Origin: Crocinitomicaceae bacterium
GTDB lineage: Bacteria > Bacteroidota > Bacteroidia > Flavobacteriales_D > Crocinitomicaceae
Length of the DNA stretch: 61,812 bases
Reading direction: 5' to 3'
NCBI GenBank assembly: GCA_017984635.1
Contig: JAGNZC010000013.1
Span: 1 to 61,812 of the forward strand
Below the pieces are notes generated by a model, which worked only from the letters and a program-made list of their open reading frames with translations, made no database searches and was not told the origin of the DNA. Made by a program: the position numbers and the translations under genes. Positions 17,604 through 28,100 of the stretch are shown here, piece after piece (the stretch's first letter is position 1; each line of letters begins with the position of its first letter).

Positions 17604-19736
17604 ATGCCGAAAAAAAGTTCAAATAAAACAAACAAACTAAAAAATTCACTAAGTCACGTTGTGAGAAATGTTTTTGAGAAAAACAGCAGTAGTGAATTAT
17701 CGCACAAACAAGTCTGCTCACTTATTGATGTTCGTGAAAACGCACTACGTAAATTAGTTTTTGATATTTTAGAAAATCTAGTTGAACAAAGTGTTATTGT
17801 TAAAAAAGGACACGGTATATACAAAGCAAATAGTAATGATACAGCTATTATTGGAACAATTGAATTAACCAATAGAGGCGCTGGTTTTGTCATTACAGAA
17901 GAATCTGATACAGATATTTACATAGCTCCACAAAATACGGGTCATGCGCTACATGGTGATACCGTTAAAGTAAGGGTTTTTAAACATGGTAAAAACAGAA
18001 AAGAAGGTGAAATTATTGGAATTATTCAACGTGAGCGTTCTCAATTTGTAGGAACCATTGAATTGCAAGATAAATTTGGTTTTTTAATTCCTGATAATTT
18101 AAAAACAGGAACAGATATATATATTCCAAAAGAAAAGTTAAACGGTGCCAAAAACGGTGATAAAGCGTTAGTAAAAATAACTGTTTGGCCAAAGTCTTCT
18201 AAAAATCCTTACGGAGAAGTTATTCAAGTTTTAGGAAGGCCGGGAACCAATGATACTGAAATGATGAGTATCTTATTTAATCAAGGTATTGAAACTGTTT
18301 TTCCAACGGATGTGCTTCAAGCAGCAGAAAAAATTGGTCTTGATTTGGATCCAATAGAAGTTGCAAAACGAAAAGATTTTAGAAATACGACAACTTTTAC
18401 CATCGATCCTCTTGACGCGAGAGATTTTGATGATGCTTTATCTTTCAAACAACTCGAAAATGGACATTATGAAATAGGTGTTCACATCGCTGATGTTAGT
18501 TATTATGTTACCGAAGGTAGCCCAATGGATGAAGAAGCGCTTAAACGATCTAATTCTGTTTATTTAGTTGATCGTGTTATACCTATGTTACCCGAACAAT
18601 TATCAAACTTAGCGTGTTCACTTCGGCCAAATGAAGATAAATTTAGTTTTTCAGCAGTCTTTGAAATGGATGAAACCGGAAAAATTTATTCTGAATGGTT
18701 TGGAAAAACCGTAATTCACTCTAATCGAAGATTTACCTACGAAGAAGCACAAGAAATAATAGAAGGAAAATCAGGTGATTTTGAAAAAGAAATACATATT
18801 TTCGATAAAATAGCTAAAATTTTGCGAAATAAGCGTTTAAAAAACGGCGCGTTGAGTATTGAATCAGAAGAAATGCGTTTTGTTTTAGATGCTGCGGGAG
18901 TTCCAACAGCTGTTGCTATTAAGACGTCGAAAGATGCACATAAATTAATTGAAGAATTCATGTTATTAGCAAATAAACAAGTTGCTTTATTTGTTGCAAA
19001 ACCTCAAAAAAATAAAGATAAAATTCCATTTATTTACCGTGTTCACGATAAACCAGACCCTGCAAAAATTGCTTTATTCAATGTTTTTATTGATAAATTT
19101 GGTTATAAATTATCGTTTAATCACCCAGATGAAATTTCAAAAAGTATCAATCAATTATTAAATGATATTCGATTAAAAAATGAATATTCATTGATACAAA
19201 CAATGGCGATTCGTTCAATGGCAAAGGCTACATATGAAACAAGTAACATCGGTCATTATGGTCTTGCTTTTGATTTTTACACACATTTCACATCACCCAT
19301 TCGACGGTATGCTGACTTAATGGTTCACCGTGTACTTCAAACAATTTTGACAAATGGTAAAATTAATTACAGCACTTATTTAGATGATATCTGTAAAAGA
19401 ATTTCACGTATGGAACGAAAAGCGGTGGAAGCAGAAAGAGAATCTACTAAATATTTTCAAACACTTTTTGTAAAAGACAAAATTGGTTTAACAATAACAG
19501 GAACAGTTTCTGGTATAGCAGAATTTGGTTTATTCGTTAAAATGGATGATAATTACTGTGAAGGAATGGTTCCTTTAGTAGAAATTCCTGGTGATCGTTT
19601 TTACTTTGATAAAGAAAACTATCGAATCATTGGTGCAAGAACAGAAAAAGAATACAATTTTGGTGATAAAGTTACCGTTCAAATAAAAGAAGTAAATACG
19701 AAAAAAAGACAAATTGATTTATCACTTATTTTATAA
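17604..19736 (+). CDS. rnr: Ribonuclease R
   Basis: 710 residues with the RNase II/R layout: an N-terminal helix-turn-helix-like segment, two cold-shock domains (about 80-230), the RNB catalytic domain (about 260-590) and a C-terminal S1 domain (about 630-708). The catalytic Asp cluster is seen in DPLDARDFDDALS. RNase R is a processive 3'-to-5' exonuclease that degrades structured RNA and takes part in RNA quality control. The start codon sits 4 nt after TAACTTCG, one mismatch from the -7 box, so it may be leaderless. Its end overlaps the converging response-regulator gene by 6 nt. Confidence 0.95.
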   Translation: MPKKSSNKTNKLKNSLSHVVRNVFEKNSSSELSHKQVCSLIDVRENALRKLVFDILENLVEQSVIVKKGHGIYKANSNDTAIIGTIELTNRGAGFVITEESDTDIYIAPQNTGHALHGDTVKVRVFKHGKNRKEGEIIGIIQRERSQFVGTIELQDKFGFLIPDNLKTGTDIYIPKEKLNGAKNGDKALVKITVWPKSSKNPYGEVIQVLGRPGTNDTEMMSILFNQGIETVFPTDVLQAAEKIGLDLDPIEVAKRKDFRNTTTFTIDPLDARDFDDALSFKQLENGHYEIGVHIADVSYYVTEGSPMDEEALKRSNSVYLVDRVIPMLPEQLSNLACSLRPNEDKFSFSAVFEMDETGKIYSEWFGKTVIHSNRRFTYEEAQEIIEGKSGDFEKEIHIFDKIAKILRNKRLKNGALSIESEEMRFVLDAAGVPTAVAIKTSKDAHKLIEEFMLLANKQVALFVAKPQKNKDKIPFIYRVHDKPDPAKIALFNVFIDKFGYKLSFNHPDEISKSINQLLNDIRLKNEYSLIQTMAIRSMAKATYETSNIGHYGLAFDFYTHFTSPIRRYADLMVHRVLQTILTNGKINYSTYLDDICKRISRMERKAVEAERESTKYFQTLFVKDKIGLTITGTVSGIAEFGLFVKMDDNYCEGMVPLVEIPGDRFYFDKENYRIIGARTEKEYNFGDKVTVQIKEVNTKKRQIDLSLIL

Positions 19737-20480
19737 ATTGAATAAATGATTAATTAATACTTCTTCTTCTTTGGTGATTAAAAGAACTTTAAAAATATCT
19801 TTTAAATAAATTGTTGGAAAATCAATGCGTTGAATTTTTTGTTGATTGATTAAATATTGATCTGATATATTAATAAAATTAGTATTAAGTTTTACTTCCA
19901 TTTCATGAAAAGAAATCTGTAAATTATACGTAATATCTTTTGTAAAAATAGATACCTCTGCTTGATTTGATTCAATAAAATAGATATCAGATAAACTTAT
20001 TTTAACTATTTTATTTTCTGATTTTATAAATAAAATATCGTTAATTATCTTAGACTGATCCATGATAGAATACAATAAATTGCGCTCTTTAATTAAATCA
20101 TCTTCTTTTTTAAATTTATATAATGCCATTTCAATTGCTGTTTGTAATTCAATTTCTTTAAACGGTTTTATTATATAACCAAATGGTTCGCACATTTTAG
20201 CCCTGGTTAACGTTACATCGTCAACGTAAGCTGTTAAAAATATAATTGGAATATTGAATTTTTTGAGAATAATTTCTGCTGTATCTAATCCGGTTAATTT
20301 ATCTTGCAGCATTATATCCATTAAAATTAAATCTGGATGATTTTTTTCTAAAAATTGAAGGGCATTCTCTCCTGATGATTCTATTCCAATAACCGAAAAA
20401 CCTAACTTTTGTAAACTATGTTGAATATCACTTGCAACAATTGCTTCATCTTCGACAATTAAAATGTGGTTTTTTATCAT
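19731..20480 (-). CDS. LytTR-family response regulator
   Basis: 249 residues from the ATG at 20480. The receiver domain (about 3-122) has the acidic pair in ILIVEDEA, the phospho-acceptor Asp55 in LILMDIML, the switch Thr in FLTAY and the Lys in IIKPF. A linker leads to a LytTR DNA-binding domain (about 145-249; DIYFIESNQAEVSIF and a C-terminal QRIDF strand). It would bind DNA as a dimer on phosphorylation. No histidine kinase is adjacent, so it is an orphan. Its promoter box faces the long AT-rich gap. Confidence 0.9.
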   Translation of the reverse strand: MIKNHILIVEDEAIVASDIQHSLQKLGFSVIGIESSGENALQFLEKNHPDLILMDIMLQDKLTGLDTAEIILKKFNIPIIFLTAYVDDVTLTRAKMCEPFGYIIKPFKEIELQTAIEMALYKFKKEDDLIKERNLLYSIMDQSKIINDILFIKSENKIVKISLSDIYFIESNQAEVSIFTKDITYNLQISFHEMEVKLNTNFINISDQYLINQQKIQRIDFPTIYLKDIFKVLLITKEEEVLINHLFNL

Positions 20481-20501
20481 GACTATTTTGGTTATTTCAA
20501 C

Positions 20502-20509
20502 CAAATATA
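20502..20509 (-). promoter_or_regulatory. Candidate -7 box (TATATTTG) for the LytTR regulator
   Basis: Minus-strand exact match to TAnnTTTG, 21 nt before the ATG at 20480. It supports that start over an in-frame codon at 20504. Confidence 0.5.
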
Positions 20510-21127
20510 CAAAATATAATTAATTGGTTTTTTAAAAATTATACATCCTTTTTAATCTGTTAAAAATCAACACTTTAAATAAAAATAATAACCTTTAAAA
20601 TGAAGATACATTTTTTTTCTTGAACTTCCAAATGCTTCTTTTTTTCTATTTACTTATATAAAAGAAAAGAAATATTATTTAAATAACTTTTTATTCTTCT
20701 TTATTAAGCTTGTTAATATGTTTATAAAAATCTCAGTTAAACTTGTTTGTTCCAATGTTAACAAAATAACTAGACTTTTAAACAATCTATTAATAGGTTA
20801 ATTATTTGATTTTTATGAATTTAATTAAGATATAAACATCTAACTAATTTTTAAAATTGTGGATAGATTCTTTATTTTTAAATCTACAATTTAGTGTTAA
20901 AACTGTTCATTTGTTTTCTATAAATTCATCAAACTTTTCTTTGATAAGTTTATTTTTTAGTTGGTTATACTTTTTTTTAGATTTTCCTATTTATATCTTT
21001 CATTATTTATAAACAGCTATTAACATTTATATCATTATTTCTGTTAATTTTTACTACTAGTTTATTGATGTTTTACCTTATTTTTTTCTTTCATTGTTTA
21101 AAACTTGATTGAATTGTTCATATGAGT
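20510..21127. other. Gene-free, very AT-rich intergenic stretch
   Basis: More than 600 nt without a plausible gene on either strand, dominated by A/T runs. One DnaA-box-like 9-mer, TGTGGATAG, is at 20858-20866 (one mismatch from TGTGGATAA). I saw no hairpin-plus-T-tail terminator, no riboswitch-like fold and no tRNA. Possibilities are a long regulatory region for rpiB or the divergent regulator, or an origin-type unwinding region. See the findings for the argument from nearby parS sites. Confidence 0.5.
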
Positions 21128-21135
21128 TACCTTTG
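21128..21135 (+). promoter_or_regulatory. Candidate -7 box (TACCTTTG) for rpiB
   Basis: Exact TAnnTTTG match 16 nt before the rpiB ATG, with a TTG at 21105-21107 placed 20 nt upstream, a normal -33 distance for Bacteroidota. Confidence 0.55.
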
Positions 21136-21151
21136 TTATAAATTCTAGTTT

Positions 21152-21589
21152 ATGTATAAAAATACAATTCCAATTGGTTCAGATCACGCAGGTTTTGAAC
21201 TTAAAAATGCAATTATTTCTTTTTTAGAAGAAAAAGGTTTTTCAGTGAAAGATTTTGGTTGTTATTCTGAAGATAGTATTGATTATCCTGATTATGGTCA
21301 TCCTGTAGCTGAAATGGTTGAATCCAACGAAGCTATGCTTGGAATTGTTATTTGTGGTTCTGGAAACGGGATAAATATGACAGTGAACAAACATAAAGGA
21401 ATTAGAAGTGCCTTGTGTTGGAATACTGAATTAGCTGCTTTAGCTCGTCAACATAATGATGCTAATATTTTAGCTTTACCAGCTCGTTTTGTATCAATTG
21501 AATTAGCTTTAGAAATGGTAAATACCTTTTTAACAGCTTCTTTTGAAGGAGGCAGACATCAAAATAGAATTGACAAAATACCGTGTTAA
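21152..21589 (+). CDS. rpiB: Ribose-5-phosphate isomerase B
   Basis: 145 residues of the RpiB/LacAB family. IPIGSDHAGFELK (residues 6-18) and VICGSGNGI, with the catalytic Cys69, are both present, as are the substrate-binding NDANIL and GGRHQNRI stretches. It interconverts ribose-5-phosphate and ribulose-5-phosphate in the pentose phosphate pathway. The gene is followed after 55 nt by the ECF sigma factor and could be its operon leader, although a metabolic link is not evident. Confidence 0.95.
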   Translation: MYKNTIPIGSDHAGFELKNAIISFLEEKGFSVKDFGCYSEDSIDYPDYGHPVAEMVESNEAMLGIVICGSGNGINMTVNKHKGIRSALCWNTELAALARQHNDANILALPARFVSIELALEMVNTFLTASFEGGRHQNRIDKIPC

Positions 21590-21644
21590 TTTATTTCAAT
21601 GCAACTTTTTATTATTCAACTTAGTCTTTTATTAGATACTATGT

Positions 21645-22181
21645 ATGGATGATACAACACTTATTATTGAATGTGTAAATGGTAATGTAAAAGCTCAACG
21701 CTTTTTATTTGACAAGTTTGCACCTAAAATGTTAGCTGTTTGTATGCGCTATACAAAGAATAAAAGTGATGCTGAGGATGTTTTACAAGATGCTTTTATT
21801 AAAGTGTTTAAAAATATTGGAGCATTTAAAAACGAAGGTTCTTTGGAAGGTTGGATTAGAAGGATAATGGTAAATACATCATTAGATCAAATTAGAAAAA
21901 ACAATAAGTTTTTGAAGGATACTGAATTAGATGCAGTATCTTATAAATTAGAAAAAACTGATTTTTCTTTTGATAATTTAGAAACAGAAGATTTATTAAA
22001 AATGATAAATAATATGCCAAATGGATATAAAATCGTTTTTAATATGTTTGCAATTGAAGGGTATTCTCATCAAGAAATTGCATCAACTTTAGGTGTTTCT
22101 GAAAACACATCTAAATCACAATACTTAAGAGCTAGAAGTTATTTAAAAAACGAATTAGAAAAAATAAATTTTGAAAGATAA
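21645..22181 (+). CDS. ECF-type sigma-70 family RNA polymerase sigma factor
   Basis: 178 residues with region 2 (about 10-75, including AEDVLQDAFIKVFKNI) and region 4 (about 120-170, including YSHQEIASTLGVSENTSKSQ), and no regions 1 or 3. This is the extracytoplasmic-function class that reports envelope signals. The next gene starts 11 nt before this stop and encodes a single-pass membrane protein with an anti-sigma-like cytoplasmic head, so the two form a likely sigma/anti-sigma pair. The regulon is unknown. Confidence 0.93.
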   Translation: MDDTTLIIECVNGNVKAQRFLFDKFAPKMLAVCMRYTKNKSDAEDVLQDAFIKVFKNIGAFKNEGSLEGWIRRIMVNTSLDQIRKNNKFLKDTELDAVSYKLEKTDFSFDNLETEDLLKMINNMPNGYKIVFNMFAIEGYSHQEIASTLGVSENTSKSQYLRARSYLKNELEKINFER

Positions 22182-23019
22182 CGATTACATAAAAGAGTTG
22201 TTTAAAAACAAATTAGAACATGTTGAAACTTCTGTTCGGCCAGAATTATGGAATAACATTGCGTCTTCCATCGGAACAAGTACTTCAACTGTTACAACAT
22301 CTTCTCTTTTCTCTGTTTCTAAATTAATTATAACTTCTTTAACACTTGTCTCTTTAGGTGTTTTAACTTATTATATTACTGTAGATGATTCAACAACTGA
22401 AATTGAGTCTAAATCTAGAAATGTAAGTTCCAACAAGGTAATTAACAATACGTTTACAGTTCAGAAAGATTCTAAAAAGACGAATGTTTTAATCAAAAAT
22501 CTTGTAGCAAGTAAGTCTTTGGTAATTCAAAAGGATTCACTTATTATAGCAACTTTGTTTAGTTCATCTATTTCTGAAAACACTATAGTTCAAACTAATT
22601 TACCAATTGATAATAATCATTCATCATCTATTGATTTAATTGAGATTAAAGACAGTAATTATTCACTCGATTTACCTTTTGTTAAAACTGAAGAGCCTTT
22701 ACAAACTGAATCTCATCAAACGGATCTAGTTGTAATTGATTCTAAAGATTTTGTTTTTCCTAATGTATTTACACCAAATAATGATGGAACTAACGATAAG
22801 TTTGAGTTAAATACAATTAATCTTTCTGATTTTAGTATCGTAATTTTGAATGCTAAAAATGAAACGATTTATCAGTCAACAACTATTGATTTTTCTTGGG
22901 ATGGTCGTTTGCAAAATGGTGAGCTTGTTCCAGCTGGAAGATATATCTATTATATTGTAGGTCAATTACCCGATGGTAAACCTTACACTAAAATTAATCC
23001 TTTATCTATTATAGATTAA
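22171..23019 (+). CDS. Anti-sigma-like membrane protein with C-terminal T9SS type B (CHU_C) domain
   Basis: 282 residues from a TTG at 22171 that overlaps the sigma gene by 11 nt. The short cytoplasmic head (DNDYIKELFKNKLEHVE, then VRPELWNNI) matches the start of Bacteroidota proteins encoded after ECF sigma factors. A membrane helix follows (about 47-69), then a Ser/Thr/Lys-rich periplasmic linker (about 70-190), then VFPNVFTPNNDGTND...WDGRLQNGELVPAGRYIYYI, a gliding-motility-associated C-terminal domain (about 195-282). In surface cargo that domain is an export signal. Here it is tethered to the inner membrane, so it may instead act as a sensor or bait for the secretion machinery. The anti-sigma role is inferred from context. 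Confidence 0.75.
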   Translation: MKDNDYIKELFKNKLEHVETSVRPELWNNIASSIGTSTSTVTTSSLFSVSKLIITSLTLVSLGVLTYYITVDDSTTEIESKSRNVSSNKVINNTFTVQKDSKKTNVLIKNLVASKSLVIQKDSLIIATLFSSSISENTIVQTNLPIDNNHSSSIDLIEIKDSNYSLDLPFVKTEEPLQTESHQTDLVVIDSKDFVFPNVFTPNNDGTNDKFELNTINLSDFSIVILNAKNETIYQSTTIDFSWDGRLQNGELVPAGRYIYYIVGQLPDGKPYTKINPLSIID

Positions 23020-23020
23020 A

Positions 23021-23048
23021 AAAAGCCCTTAAGAAATTAAGGGCTTTT
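23021..23048. terminator. Bidirectional rho-independent terminator
   Basis: A 12-bp perfect stem (AAAAGCCCTTAA paired with TTAAGGGCTTTT) around a GAAA loop, with T-runs on the plus side and A-runs on the other. It lies directly after the anti-sigma-like gene and beyond the 3' end of the converging tRNA-Cys, so it can serve both. Confidence 0.9.
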
Positions 23049-23053
23049 TTGTG

Positions 23054-23124
23054 AGGTTTCGAGCGGATTCGAACCGCTGTACACAGTTTTGCAGACTGGT
23101 GCCTAGCCGCTCGGCCACGAAACC
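23054..23124 (-). tRNA. tRNA-Cys (anticodon GCA)
   Basis: A 71-nt cloverleaf on the minus strand. The acceptor stem is GGTTTCG with CGAAACC and discriminator U, as usual for Cys. The anticodon loop CTGCAAA gives GCA, and the T arm contains GGTTCGAATCC. The 3' CCA is not encoded. Single gene between the terminator and folB. Confidence 0.95.
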
Positions 23125-23164
23125 ATTTAGGATTGCGAAGATAATAAATTTTTCTTAATTCAAC

Positions 23165-23518
23165 TTATTCTTCTATGATAATTGCGACATTATCTACATC
23201 TCCATTAATCGGAGGACATATTTTTGTAACTTTTATTTTTATGAAAACAATTCCTTTTATTTCTTCTTTAATTCGTTTTAGTATTCGTTGACCTACGTGT
23301 TCTATTAACTTAGAGCGAATAGCCATTTCTTCGTAAACAATTTTATTGATATCAACATAATCGATTGTTTGTGTTAAATCGTCGTTCATTGCAGCAATCG
23401 AAAAATCTGTATTTAACATAACATCAACCAAATAATTCCCCCCTATCTTAGCCTCTTCCTCTAAACATCCGTGGAAGGCATAAGTTTTTATTCCATTAAC
23501 TTCAATGGTATGTTTCAT
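23165..23518 (-). CDS. folB: Dihydroneopterin aldolase
   Basis: 117 residues of the FolB family: GIKTYAFHGCLEEEAKIGGNY at the N-terminus, the DYVDINKIV segment carrying the active-site region, and the ISIK-like KIKVTKICPPI strand near the C-terminus. It cleaves dihydroneopterin to 6-hydroxymethyl-dihydropterin in folate synthesis. It lies 6 nt downstream of gltX on the same strand and is probably co-transcribed with it. Confidence 0.9.
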   Translation of the reverse strand: MKHTIEVNGIKTYAFHGCLEEEAKIGGNYLVDVMLNTDFSIAAMNDDLTQTIDYVDINKIVYEEMAIRSKLIEHVGQRILKRIKEEIKGIVFIKIKVTKICPPINGDVDNVAIIIEE

Positions 23519-23524
23519 ACAAAA

Positions 23525-25042
23525 TTAATTTCCTTTTATTGCTGTAAGTCCTTGATTCATACGTTCTAAGCACTCTTCTTTCCCTAAAAAACTTGCAATT
23601 TCAAACATACTTGGTCCCATTCCTTTTCCAGTAAGTACCAATCTAAAGTTAGGCAACACATTTCCGATACCTAAATTTTTATCTGCTAAAAATTGCTTAA
23701 ACGCAGTTTCTATTTTTTCTGGTACAAACTCTTCAACCCCTTCTAAAATGGTTTTCCATTCTGTTAAAATTTCTGGAGTTTCTGTTTTCCATTTTTTAGC
23801 AATTGTTTCTTCATCGTAGCTCACAGGTTTTTCTAGTAAGTAAGCCCCTTCGACCAAAATATCTTCTAAAAATGTTGCGCGTTCTTTCATTAACCCGCAA
23901 ACTTTTGTCAATTGATTCTGTTCAAATTTATTACCGTGTTGTTCGTTTAATAATTTTGCAAGCTCTTCGTTAGAAGTATTTCTTAAATAATTTTGTTGGA
24001 ACCATTTCGTTTTATCTGGATCAAATTTAGCACCAGCTTTAGAAACACGGTCTAAAGTAAATGCTTTACACAATTCATCTAAACTAAAAATTTCTTGCGT
24101 TGTTCCAGGATTCCAGCCTAAAAAAGCTAACATATTAATGAAGGCATCATTAAAATATCCTTTTTCTCTATATCCTGAATATAACTCCCCTTCTGCTGTT
24201 GTCCAATTTGTTGGAAACACAGGAAATCCTAAACGATCCCCATCTCTTTTAGAAAGTTTACCATTTCCATCTGGTCGAAGTAACAAAGGAAGGTGTGCAA
24301 ATTGAGGTGCTTCCCAACCGAACGCTTCATATAACATAATGTGCAAAGGTGCAGAAGGTAACCATTCTTCTCCACGAATAACATGACTAATTTTCATTAA
24401 ATAGTCATCCACAATATTTGCTAAGTGATAAGTAGGCATACCGTCACTTTTAAACAATACTTTATCATCTAAATTGTTGGTGTTGACAACAACCCAACCA
24501 CGAATAATGTCTTCAAAACGGATGTCTTTATTACGCGGCATCTTCATACGTATAACATATGGTGTTCCTTCTGCCAATAACGCATCGACTTGATCTTTTG
24601 GTAGCGTTAAAGAGTTTTTTAAACTAGTTCTTGTTACATGGTTGTATTGCCAGTTAGGCATTCCCATTTGTTTTGCTTTTTCACGCATTTCTTCCAATTC
24701 TTCTGCAGTATCAAAAGCGTAATAGGCTTTGTCTTCTTGCACAAGTTGTTCAGCATAAGGTTGATATAAATGCTTACGTTCTGATTGAACATAAGGACCG
24801 TATTCACCACCTAATCCAGGCCCCTCTGTTGGGCTAATTCCACACCAAGCAAGTGCGTCCATGATGTATTCTTGTGCACCAGGTACGAAACGTGTTTGAT
24901 CCGTATCTTCAATACGAATTAAAAAAGTACCGTTATTTTTTTTGGCAAATAAGTAATTGTATAATGCTGTTCTTACACCACCCATGTGTAATGGACCTGT
25001 TGGTGATGGAGCAAAACGTACGCGAACTGGTTTGTTATTCAT
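23525..25042 (-). CDS. gltX: Glutamyl-tRNA synthetase
   Basis: 505 residues, class I synthetase. The HIGH-type motif is seen in RFAPSPTGPLHMGG and the KMSKS-type motif as GKLSKRDGDR. The Rossmann domain, the Glu-tRNA-specific middle domain and the C-terminal anticodon-binding helices are all complete. It charges tRNA-Glu with glutamate. A TATCTTTA box lies about 16 nt upstream of the start. folB follows 6 nt downstream. Confidence 0.97.
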   Translation of the reverse strand: MNNKPVRVRFAPSPTGPLHMGGVRTALYNYLFAKKNNGTFLIRIEDTDQTRFVPGAQEYIMDALAWCGISPTEGPGLGGEYGPYVQSERKHLYQPYAEQLVQEDKAYYAFDTAEELEEMREKAKQMGMPNWQYNHVTRTSLKNSLTLPKDQVDALLAEGTPYVIRMKMPRNKDIRFEDIIRGWVVVNTNNLDDKVLFKSDGMPTYHLANIVDDYLMKISHVIRGEEWLPSAPLHIMLYEAFGWEAPQFAHLPLLLRPDGNGKLSKRDGDRLGFPVFPTNWTTAEGELYSGYREKGYFNDAFINMLAFLGWNPGTTQEIFSLDELCKAFTLDRVSKAGAKFDPDKTKWFQQNYLRNTSNEELAKLLNEQHGNKFEQNQLTKVCGLMKERATFLEDILVEGAYLLEKPVSYDEETIAKKWKTETPEILTEWKTILEGVEEFVPEKIETAFKQFLADKNLGIGNVLPNFRLVLTGKGMGPSMFEIASFLGKEECLERMNQGLTAIKGN

Positions 25043-25198
25043 TTTATTTTATTTTGTGTAAAGATACAGAGTTTTCTTCCATTTTTTTCTTCTTCTAAGG
25101 TTGATTTCCACTATTACCCTGTTTAAATCTGTTAAAAGTAGCTTCTTTTTAGTTTTTTAGTTTTAATTTAGTCCTTTCATCGTCAAATTCTAGTATTA

Positions 25199-28100
25199 AT
25201 GGAATCTTTTGAACAATTATTGGATCAAATTGATGGTTTTATTCGTAAATATTATAAAAACCAACTATTAAGAGGTACTTTGCTTTTTATTAGTGTTTTT
25301 TTATTTTCATTTCTTTTTACAACTGTTTTTGAGTTTACCCTACGTTTGAACACTTACATTCGTGCTTTTTTATTTTTCGGTTTTATTTTTCTAAATTGTT
25401 TTATTTTTTATAGATTCTTTCTCGTTCCTCTCTTAAAACTCGCCTCTTTTGGCAAAAGAATTTCTAGAGATCAAGCAGCTGAAATCATCGGAAATTTTTT
25501 TCCTGAAATATCTGATCGTTTAAAAAACACGCTTCAATTACAAAAAGATTTGCAACAAAACAGAGGAAACATCGAACTTTTAAAAGCGAGTGTTCAGCAA
25601 CGTTCTACTAATTTAAAATTAATCCCATTCCAATCCGCTATACGATTGAATGAAAACAAACGTTTTTTAAAATACATTGTTCCCTTGTTTTTATTATTTG
25701 TCGTAATAGGTATAGCTGCACCACGTGTATATAAAGAAAGCGTTGAAAGGGTTGTTCATTTTACTAAAATTTACAAAGAAAAAGCACCATTTATCTTTGT
25801 ATTACCATCCACAAATTATACAATTGAGGAAGGTAAAAACCTAACGTTAGAAGTTTTGCTAGTGGGTTCAGTGGTTCCAGAATCAGTTTATCTTTCGAGT
25901 GAAAACGGAAAGTTTTTAATGAAAAAAAGTGGAAGAAATAAATTCATAAGCACGATTAAAAAAGTTAAAGCAACTAGTTATTTTCATTTTGAAGCGAATG
26001 ATTTTTCAAGCGAGAATTATAAAATAACGGTTTTTGGTAAAGCAACAATTGGTAAATTACAAGCTTCACTAATTTACCCTGAATATTTAAAGAAACAAAA
26101 TGAAGTTATTCAAAATGCGGGAGATTTAACACTTCCAGAAGGAACACAAATACAATGGTCTGTTTTATCAAAAAACAGTAAATATGTTGATTTTATAACT
26201 TCTAGTACTTCTAAACGGTTTTATAGTAAAGGGTTCAAGTTTTCCCAAAAATATTTTAATTCTAGTATTATTAAATTAAATTATGCGAATTTATATTACC
26301 CAAAAATAGATTCATCTGTTTTTAAACTTACAATTGTTAAGGATGCTTTCCCTTCAATCCAATTATCACAATTGCAAGATTCCCTTTCAAATGGTTTACA
26401 TTATTTCAAAGGTGTTGTAGGGGATGATTACGGTTTAACACATTTAAAATTTGTATATACAATTGTCTCAGAAAATGGAGAAACTCGTACCAATCAGTTA
26501 CCAGTTCAAGTCGTTACAGGAACAGAAGCTACATTTGATTTTGCAGTAGATTTTAGAAGAGAATCGGTTCAACTGAATGATCGAATTGATTATTATTTTG
26601 AAGTAGAAGATAATGATGGTGTCAACGGCCATAAGAAATCCCGCTCAACTATTTATACTTATAAGCTTCCTTCTTTAGATGAATTAAACGAAAAAAGAGA
26701 GGAAGATCAGTCTCAAATTAAGTCTAATTTGAACGATTTATTAAAACGGTCGAAAGATTTTCAAAAGAACTTACAAAAACTGAAGAAAGAAACGTTGAAT
26801 GCTAAAACTTCAGATTGGAATAAATTGAACAAATTGAATCAACTGAAAGAGGAGCAAAAAAACATCGTTGAATCGTTAGAAAAACTTCAAAATAAAATAG
26901 ATAAATCATCTCAAGAAAAAAATCAATTGTCTGAAATAGACATAGAGCTTCTTCAAAAACAAGAACAAATAGAAAAGCTTTTAGAGGAATTAATGGATGA
27001 TGAATTAAAGAAATTATTAGATGATTTACAGAAGTTGTTGCAAGAAAACAATAAAGATGATCTTAAAGAAAAATTGGATAAGTTAGAAGAGTCTTCTGAT
27101 AAAATGAAAAATCAATTAGACCGAAGTTTAGAAATGCTAAAAAAATTACAATTAAATGAAAAAATCGATGCTATTGAAAAGGAATTAAAAGAATTAGCAA
27201 AGGAGCAAAAAGATTTACAAAAAGAAACAACAAAGGGTGACGTCTCCAACGATAAACTAGAAGATAAACAACAAACTATAAAAGATCGTTTTGATCAAGT
27301 TAAAGAAGATCTAAAAGAGATGGATAAGCTCAATGAGGAGTTAAGCGAAAAACTTGACGTTAAGTCGCCAGAAGAGCTTAAAAAAGAGGTGGATCAAAAT
27401 TTACAAGAAGCGAGTGAACAACTTCAAAAGAATAAAAAAACCAAAGCCGCTGAAAAACAAAATAAAGCTGCTGAAGAAATGGAACAAATGGCTGAATCAT
27501 TAAACCAGCAACAAGAAGAAGCGAATAAAGAAGAAGAAGAAGAAGACATCAATACATTGCGTGGTATTTTGGAGAATTTATTATCCTCTTCATTAAGCCA
27601 AGAATATTTATTAGTTAAGTTTCCAAAGATCAACACATATGATCCCTTATACAAACGTTTAGGACGTAAACAGCGCTCAATTGTAGACAATACAAAAATG
27701 ATAAAAGACAGTTTGTTAGCATTGGCTAAACGTCAACCTAAAATTGCTTCTTTCGTAGACAAAGAATTACAAGCTTTGCAATCTAACCATAAATTAGCAT
27801 TAGAAGATTTAGATGAGCATGATTTACGTAAATTGAATTTACATCAACAGCTTGCAATGACATCATTTAATAATTTAGCTCTTTTATTAAATGAATCTTT
27901 ACAAAGCATGCAACAACAAATGCAAATGAAGATGGATGGAAATGGAAGTTGTTCTAAACCTGGAAAAGGTAAGTCTAAACCAAAACCAGGAGGCTCTTCA
28001 CCTGGTGATATGAAACAAATGTTAAAAAAACAATTAGACCAACTTAAAAAAGGTTCAAATCCAGGAGGAAAACAACCGGGTGACAAAGATGGTCAAGGCT

